Shown here: in pieces, positions 59,037-64,000 of the stretch
Position numbering within the stretch: the first letter of the stretch is position 1
How the letters are laid out: every line of letters starts with the position of its first letter
Position numbers and translations under genes: made by a program
Assembly: GCF_001632805.1 (NCBI RefSeq)
Contig: NZ_CP007220.1
Location: 3,658,001 to 3,722,000 of the forward strand
Length of the DNA stretch: 64,000 bases
Direction: 5' to 3'
Source: Mycobacteroides chelonae CCUG 47445
Lineage (GTDB): Bacteria; Actinomycetota; Actinomycetes; Mycobacteriales; Mycobacteriaceae
Notes under the pieces: generated by a model
What the model was told of the DNA's origin: nothing
Seen by the model: only the letters and a program-made list of their open reading frames with translations
The model's database searches: none

Positions 59037-60734
59037 GTGACCGCATTTGTCCTGGCCTCGGCCTCTCCCGCGCGCGAACGGATCCTGGAGCAGGCCGGCC
59101 TGAACCCAGTCGTCATCGTCTCGCACGTCGACGAGCATCTGGTCGTGGCCACCCAGCCCTCGGGTACCGCCCCGGAGCGAGCCGTGGAAGTGCTGGCCTG
59201 CGCCAAGGCCTTTGACGTCGCGACGACTCTGGCCGGTGAGGTGGCCGCCGACGCGGTGGTGCTGGGCTGCGATTCGATGCTCCTGCTCGACGGCACGTTG
59301 CAGGGCAAGCCGGGCACCGTGGAAGAAGCGCGTCGCCGCTGGGGGTTGATGGCCGGGCGGTCCGCTCAGCTGCTGACCGGGCACTGCCTGGTGCGGGTCA
59401 TCGAGGACAAGGCCGTCGCACGTGTCAGTGAAACACGCTCGACCACAGTGCGTTTCGGGAAACCGTCGGCAGCAGATCTCGAGGCCTATCTAGCTACCGG
59501 CGAGCCCCTGCAGGTGGCGGGCGCCTTCACGCTCGACGGACTGGGCAGCTGGTTCGTCGAAGGCATCGACGGTGATCCCTCGAATGTGATCGGCGTCAGC
59601 GTGCCGCTGTTGGGCCAACTGCTGGACAGGCTCGGGGTGCCCGCCTCGTCACTGTGGATCCGCCACGAAAAGCACGTACCGCCAAAGCCATTCCATCCGG
59701 ATACTCCTACCCCGGCCCCACTGCCGCCCCGCATGGTGCCGTTGTTGGACTCACTCGTCATGATCGGGCCAACCCAACAGCAGGAATTCAAGGATGCCCA
59801 GGGCAACCCGATTCCGCATATGCCATCGGTCAATGCCAGTTTTCAGGCCGCCTGTCGCGACGATTCCTTCGACCTCGGCGTGCACACCAACCGCGGGGCC
59901 TGCCTGTGGACGGGCGACTACCTGAACACCGGTGACGGCATTCAGCTCATTCCCGTCGATCCTGCCAGCCCCTCGGTGGCACTCGGGGGACGTTCCAAAC
60001 CGCTTGCGCTGCCATCGGATGCACAGGACGGTGCCCGGCTGCTGCCCACCGGATCTGCGGAGCTGGCGCATCGTTCGCTGCTGTTCGCCTCGTGCATTCC
60101 ATCGCCGGGATGCAGCACCTTCGTCTCGGCGGACACCACCGTCTACGACGTGAGCGATCCGGGCAGACCGTCATATCAGCCGATGGGTGTGATGGCCGGA
60201 ATCTCGCAGCCGAGCGGGGTTTCGGCGCCTGGTCGCCGAATGCTGGTGGCGGGAAATGTCGGAACCGGTCCCTGGGCACCGCGGTTCGCGTGGCTCACAC
60301 CTCCGATCGACGACCCCGCTTTCCTGGACTCCTCGGCGTGGGAGAAGATCGGTCAGATCAGTGGTGGCGGAGACCGCGAAAATCAGTTGTTCGCCCTACC
60401 TGCAGGCGGTTTCGGCCTGCTCGATTCCAACGGCTCCGGCGACGCGCACATCGGACTCAAGCTTTTCCGCACTCCCCAGGAGTTGGTCAGCGAGCCCATG
60501 ACGGTGCTGATCCGCAACGATCCGTCCGATCCACGACCGGATGATCCGTTCATCTCCCGTGATCCGCACAAGCTGTTGCAGCCGTATGGACCTCAGGTCG
60601 TCAGCATAACCATGAACGCAGATGGCACTCAGACGCTGCATTTTCTGGTGAGCCAGTGGGTTACCGACCCCACCCGGGCTTATCGAACCATCCTGTATTC
60701 CATTGTGTTGACACCCCAGTACCTGAGCATCTAG
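59037..60734 (+). CDS. maf: Maf nucleotide pyrophosphatase fused to an unrecognised C-terminal domain
   Basis: 565 residues. Residues 1-206 are a full Maf/HAM1-like pyrophosphatase (LASASPARERIL at 7-16; CDSML at 78-82; GKPSAADLEAYLATGEPLQVAGAFTLDGLGSWFVEGIDGDPSNVIG), length like the stand-alone M. tuberculosis Rv3282. A proline-rich linker (PPKPFHPDTPTPAPLPPR, 215-232) leads to ~330 further residues rich in beta-strands, with GAGD-like and DPSDPRPDDP turns; I do not recognise this family, although it has the look of a secreted beta-propeller. No signal peptide precedes it, which is odd. The Maf part should hydrolyse modified or non-canonical nucleotides. A GTG start follows accE5 by 18 bp. 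Confidence 0.85.
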   Translation: MTAFVLASASPARERILEQAGLNPVVIVSHVDEHLVVATQPSGTAPERAVEVLACAKAFDVATTLAGEVAADAVVLGCDSMLLLDGTLQGKPGTVEEARRRWGLMAGRSAQLLTGHCLVRVIEDKAVARVSETRSTTVRFGKPSAADLEAYLATGEPLQVAGAFTLDGLGSWFVEGIDGDPSNVIGVSVPLLGQLLDRLGVPASSLWIRHEKHVPPKPFHPDTPTPAPLPPRMVPLLDSLVMIGPTQQQEFKDAQGNPIPHMPSVNASFQAACRDDSFDLGVHTNRGACLWTGDYLNTGDGIQLIPVDPASPSVALGGRSKPLALPSDAQDGARLLPTGSAELAHRSLLFASCIPSPGCSTFVSADTTVYDVSDPGRPSYQPMGVMAGISQPSGVSAPGRRMLVAGNVGTGPWAPRFAWLTPPIDDPAFLDSSAWEKIGQISGGGDRENQLFALPAGGFGLLDSNGSGDAHIGLKLFRTPQELVSEPMTVLIRNDPSDPRPDDPFISRDPHKLLQPYGPQVVSITMNADGTQTLHFLVSQWVTDPTRAYRTILYSIVLTPQYLSI

Positions 60735-60736
60735 CC

Positions 60737-61396
60737 CTACTGCCCGAACAGATCGGGCCGCTCGGCGGCCCGGCGCCAGTCCTCCGGAGCGCCTACCAGC
60801 GCCACTGCCGCCCGCAACATCGCGGCGCGCGCCTCCCGGCGATCACTGCCGGGCGTCGACAAGTAGCGGTAACTGCCCGCCTGCAGGGTTCCGAACAGCA
60901 TTCGGAAGGCCTCTGAAGATGGTGCAGGACGGCCGGATTCGATGATCCGGCCGCGCAGCATCTCGACCATTACCTCCTCGTTCTCCTGGCGCAATCGATG
61001 TGCGGAGGAAGCCGGATCGTGGGCCTCGATATGGAACACCCGCGCCGCATCGCCCATCTCCTCGGTGGTATCGAGGTAAACGTCCACTGCCGCAACGATT
61101 TGGGTGATCAGATCGGCCGGCTCCGCGATCACCGCGTAGAGCCTCCCGTTGAGCTGCGACTGGGTGTGATTGACCAATGCGGTGATGACGTCGTCGGTTC
61201 CGTCGAAGAACACATAGAACGTCGGCCGAGACAGGTGGGCCTTCTTGACGATGCGCGCCACTGTGGTGCCGCGCTGCCCGTGCTTGGCGTACACGGCACC
61301 GGCGGCGGCGAGGATGCGTGCGCGCATCTGCTCGTGCTGCTCGGGCGTGCGGGCGGGGCGCCCCCGGGGCCGGCCCGATGGGGTATTGACAGCCAT
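60737..61396 (-). CDS. TetR-family transcriptional regulator
   Basis: 219 residues. N-terminal basic arm and HTH: RARILAAAGAVYAKHGQRGTTVARIVKKAHLSRPTFYVFFDGTDDV (about 25-70). It diverges from the dienelactone hydrolase across 74 bp with palindromic elements, so it is probably its regulator. Its stop lies only 2 bp beyond the maf-fusion stop on the other strand. Confidence 0.9.
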   Translation of the reverse strand: MAVNTPSGRPRGRPARTPEQHEQMRARILAAAGAVYAKHGQRGTTVARIVKKAHLSRPTFYVFFDGTDDVITALVNHTQSQLNGRLYAVIAEPADLITQIVAAVDVYLDTTEEMGDAARVFHIEAHDPASSAHRLRQENEEVMVEMLRGRIIESGRPAPSSEAFRMLFGTLQAGSYRYLSTPGSDRREARAAMLRAAVALVGAPEDWRRAAERPDLFGQ

Positions 61397-61430
61397 CAGA
61401 GCTGGAGCCTACCTTTCCAATTAGCTTAAC

Positions 61431-61460
61431 ATCACTGTAAACAATATTTGTGATCGATCA
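61431..61460. promoter_or_regulatory. Inverted-repeat elements between tetR and the hydrolase
   Basis: ATCAC (61431-61435) and GTGAT (61450-61454) form arms around an AT-rich core, and TGATCGATCA (61451-61460) is a perfect palindrome 10 bp upstream of the hydrolase start. They are plausible TetR sites, unproven. Confidence 0.45.
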
Positions 61461-61470
61461 CAGGAGCGCT

Positions 61471-62181
61471 ATGGCGGACATCAGTTTCCCCACAAGAAGT
61501 GGTGAAGTCACAGGCATTTTGGAGAAGCCCGCGGGCGACGGACCGTGGCCGTCGATCGTGGTGTTGCACGACATCAACGGGTCCACTCCCGACTTGCGTC
61601 GCATCACCAAGAACGTGGCCGCCAACGGCTACGTGGCCCTGGCGCCCGACCTGTACTCACGTGGACGTATCCGGTGCATCAGCCGAGTCATGACCAACCT
61701 GATTACCCGCCGGGGTCGTGCGATCGACGAGATCCTGGCCGCGCGCGATCACCTGTTGTCGCTGCCCTACACCACAGGCGGGGTCGGTGTCGCCGGTTTC
61801 TGCATGGGCGGTGGATTCGTACTTATCACTTCCACCAAGGGTTTTGACGCGGCCGCACCCTTCTACGGTGCGATGCCCGGCCCCTACGGCGACCATTTCG
61901 AGGGAGCGTGCCCCGTCGTCGCGAGCCTGGCCACTCGGGACCCCTTCGTGATTCGGGGCGAGCCCCGGTTGCGCAAGGCACTGGACGCCCACGGCATCGA
62001 ACACGACATCAAGAAGTACGACGCGGGGCACAGTTTCGCCAACCAGCTGCCGATGCAACCACTGATGCGGATCGCCGGATTCGGGTACTCCCCCGAGGCG
62101 GAGGCCGACGCGTGGGAACGGGTCTACGCCTTTTTCGCTCAGCACCTTCACGACGACGACAGGCTGCAGGAGGCCCAATGA
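61471..62181 (+). CDS. Dienelactone hydrolase family protein
   Basis: 236-residue alpha/beta hydrolase. The nucleophile cysteine is in VAGFCMGGGF; the acid and histidine are in KYDAGHSFANQ. DLH enzymes open enol-lactones in chlorocatechol degradation, but many relatives act on other lactones or esters. Start ATG at 61471 follows AGGAG with 5-bp spacing; the in-frame codon at 61450 is less likely. Overlaps the methyltransferase by 4 bp and is probably regulated by the divergent TetR. Confidence 0.88.
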   Translation: MADISFPTRSGEVTGILEKPAGDGPWPSIVVLHDINGSTPDLRRITKNVAANGYVALAPDLYSRGRIRCISRVMTNLITRRGRAIDEILAARDHLLSLPYTTGGVGVAGFCMGGGFVLITSTKGFDAAAPFYGAMPGPYGDHFEGACPVVASLATRDPFVIRGEPRLRKALDAHGIEHDIKKYDAGHSFANQLPMQPLMRIAGFGYSPEAEADAWERVYAFFAQHLHDDDRLQEAQ

Positions 62182-62930
62182 CAACCCCGACCGCATTGGA
62201 TCGCCTCGGCGAGCTGGTCTGGTCCGACGCACTCGACGCGGGTGCGCATTCGTCGGCCGGCTACCTGGATCTGCTTCCGCCGCCCTCGGACCAGCCTCAG
62301 CGCGTCGCCCAGCGCGCCATGAACAACCCCGTGGTGGCCGCGGTCTATCAAGGGCCGTGGCGCTGGGGCCAGACCGTGCTCTACACCGGCATCACGCCAT
62401 CGGCAGAACGACGCCGTGCGGCACGGGCCCTGCGACTCGACGCGGCCCATACACTGCTCGATGTCGCCTGCGGGCCAGGAAACTTCACCAAATACCTGGG
62501 CAGCCAGTTATCCGCCGACGGTCTGGCAGTCGGGCTCGATTTCTCCGAGCCCATGCTGCGGCGCGCGGTCCGGACCAATATCGCGAACGGGGTTGGATAC
62601 CTGCGGGCGGATGCGCGCACCCTGCCGTTCGACGACGGAAGCTTCGATGCGGTGTGCTGTTTCGCCGCGCTGTATCTGGTACCCGAGCCCTTCAAAGTTC
62701 TCGATGAAATGCTCCGGGTGCTCAGGCCGGGCGGCCGGATCGCGGTGATGACCAGCTGCACCCGCGGCCCCAGGCTCGTTCGGTCGCTCTCCGTGAAGAT
62801 GGCGGCACGCAACGGTTTACACGGCTTCGACCGCGATGACATCACCTCGGTGCTGTGGAACTCGGGATTTCACGACATTGAGCAAGAGGTGCGGGGACTC
62901 TCACAGTTCGTGAGTGCGACAAAGGGTTAG
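62178..62930 (+). CDS. Class I SAM-dependent methyltransferase
   Basis: 250 residues. SAM-binding motif I is LLDVACGPGNFTKYLG; motif II DFSEPMLRRA and motif IV FDAVCCFAALYLVPEPFKVLDEMLRVLRPGG follow. The N-terminal ~80 residues precede the fold and may bind substrate. It is translationally coupled to the DLH gene (ATGA). Substrate unknown; the frame extends back to 61908 only as a shadow within DLH. Confidence 0.88.
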   Translation: MTTPTALDRLGELVWSDALDAGAHSSAGYLDLLPPPSDQPQRVAQRAMNNPVVAAVYQGPWRWGQTVLYTGITPSAERRRAARALRLDAAHTLLDVACGPGNFTKYLGSQLSADGLAVGLDFSEPMLRRAVRTNIANGVGYLRADARTLPFDDGSFDAVCCFAALYLVPEPFKVLDEMLRVLRPGGRIAVMTSCTRGPRLVRSLSVKMAARNGLHGFDRDDITSVLWNSGFHDIEQEVRGLSQFVSATKG

Positions 62931-62935
62931 ACGAG

Positions 62936-64000
62936 TCATACAACGGCGCTCAGCAGCAGGACCATCGCAAATCCGACGACCGAAATCACCGTTTCCATCA
63001 CCGACCATGACTTGAGGGTCTGGCCGACCGTCATCCCGAAATACTCCTTCACCAACCAGAATCCGGCGTCGTTGACATGGGAGAAGAAGAGCGACCCGGC
63101 ACCAATCGCGAGCACCAACAGCGCGACGTGCGCGGTAGACATGTCCGCCGCAAGCGGGGAGACGATACCGGCGGCGGTGATGGTCGCCACCGTGGCTGAA
63201 CCCGTGGCCAATCGGATGAGCACCGCGATGAGCCAGCCCAGCACCAGCGCGGGGATATGCCATTTCTCCGACCAGGTGCTCACGGCATCTCCGACCCCCA
63301 CATCAATGAGGGTCTGCTTGAATCCGCCTCCGGCACCGACGATGAAGACGATGCCCGCGATGGGCCCGAGCGACTTCTCGATGATTCCCGAGACACCCGC
63401 GCGGTCCAGGCCAGATGCCGTGCCCAGCGTCACCATTGCCACCAGGGTCGCCACCAGTAGCGCTACCAGCGGCGTACCGGCGGTGTCGAAAATCCTCTGC
63501 ACCAACGATTTCGGATTATCGATGACCACATCGGAGAGCGCCTTCGCCAACATCAGGGCCACCGGAAGCAAGATCGTCGCCAACACCGCGACAACGCTCG
63601 GAGCCGGCCCCTTTCGATCGGCTTCGGGTGCGGTCGCGGTAGGGATCTCCAGTGGCCCCACCCAGCGCTCTGCCACCCGCGCATAGAGGGGCCCCGCCAC
63701 TATCAGGGTGGGCACCGCAGCCAGCAGACCAAACGCCAGGGTGACACCCAAGTCCGCCTTCAGCGCGTCCACCGCCACCAAGGGACCTGGGTGCGGCGGA
63801 ACCAGTCCGTGCAATACGGATAGGCCCGCCAGCGCGGGAATTCCCACCCGCAGCAGTGGCACATTTCCCCGGCGTGCCACCAAAAGCACGATCGGAATCA
63901 GCAGCACCACACCCACTTCGAAGAACAAGGGCAGCCCGAGCACGGCCGCGATCAGAGCGACCGCCCAGGGCAGCATGCGTGGGCCCGACCGTGCGAGCAC
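62936..64000 (-). CDS. GntP/gluconate:H+ symporter-family permease, C-terminal part (cut by window edge)
   Basis: 354 residues visible at the C-terminus. Many membrane segments, with VPPHPGPLVA and GAGGGFKQTLIDVGVGDA, NDAGFWLVKEYFGMT motifs seen in the GntP/GntT gluconate permease family. About nine helices are in the window. The N-terminus lies past the right edge. Its stop is 6 bp from the convergent methyltransferase stop, with no terminator between. It may import gluconate or a related sugar acid. Confidence 0.9.
   Translation of the reverse strand: MLARSGPRMLPWAVALIAAVLGLPLFFEVGVVLLIPIVLLVARRGNVPLLRVGIPALAGLSVLHGLVPPHPGPLVAVDALKADLGVTLAFGLLAAVPTLIVAGPLYARVAERWVGPLEIPTATAPEADRKGPAPSVVAVLATILLPVALMLAKALSDVVIDNPKSLVQRIFDTAGTPLVALLVATLVAMVTLGTASGLDRAGVSGIIEKSLGPIAGIVFIVGAGGGFKQTLIDVGVGDAVSTWSEKWHIPALVLGWLIAVLIRLATGSATVATITAAGIVSPLAADMSTAHVALLVLAIGAGSLFFSHVNDAGFWLVKEYFGMTVGQTLKSWSVMETVISVVGFAMVLLLSAVV

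Overview
The window is chromosomal DNA from a high-GC actinobacterium, almost certainly a mycobacterium. The backbone gene order secA1 / hpf / comF / lpqB-mtrB-mtrA / tmk / sahH / alkB-rubA-rubB-tetR / permease / manA / pmmA / DUF3499 / whiB2 / fbiA-fbiB / GDP-mannose synthase-wbbL-rmlD / lcp1 / fadE25-purE-purK / gtrA / PH protein / birA / accD5-accE5-maf is the order I recall for M. tuberculosis from about Rv3240c to Rv3282. The extra genes between these blocks suggest a rapidly growing species; the M. abscessus-chelonae group is my best guess, but that rests on memory and not on a search. No rRNA, tRNA, IS element or CRISPR array was seen.

Layout. Positions 1-5910 (minus) hold a compact lipid/polyketide operon: fatty acyl-AMP ligase, two divergent long acyl-CoA-dehydrogenase-like proteins, a free acyl carrier protein and the start of a type I polyketide synthase that runs off the left edge. 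Positions 6.5-11.5 kb hold secA1, a DUF2834 membrane protein, hpf and comF. At 11.5-14.7 kb a TetR/membrane-protein pair diverges from an acyl-CoA-oxidase-like gene across two tandem operator repeats. At 14.7-18.9 kb is lpqB-mtrB-mtrA. An acyl-CoA ligase and an mgtC gene (with a proline-containing 13-codon upstream ORF) separate mtrA from tmk. At 22-26 kb are sahH and the alkane hydroxylase operon with its TetR regulator and a palindromic operator candidate.

Positions 26-43.8 kb carry transporters (APC, CDF), mannose metabolism (manA, pmmA, mannose-1-phosphate guanylyltransferase), the WhiB2 regulator, coenzyme F420 genes (fbiA, fbiB), and the arabinogalactan-linker genes wbbL, rmlD and lcp1. 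Between 43.9 and 47.2 kb is a visibly AT-richer island with different codon use: a membrane/N-terminal segment followed by a STAND-type NB-ARC ATPase with twelve 42-residue TPRs. The reading frame appears broken by a frameshift just before the NB-ARC domain. This is the strongest candidate for an acquired signalling or defence-type system.

Positions 47-64 kb return to backbone (fadE25, purE, purK, gtrA, birA, accD5, accE5, maf). An inserted catabolic block (KshA-like Rieske oxygenase, FadD, SnoaL-like protein, PucR-type regulator) lies between birA and accD5. Maf is fused to a C-terminal domain I do not recognise. The window ends with a TetR/dienelactone hydrolase/methyltransferase group and a partial GntP-family permease.
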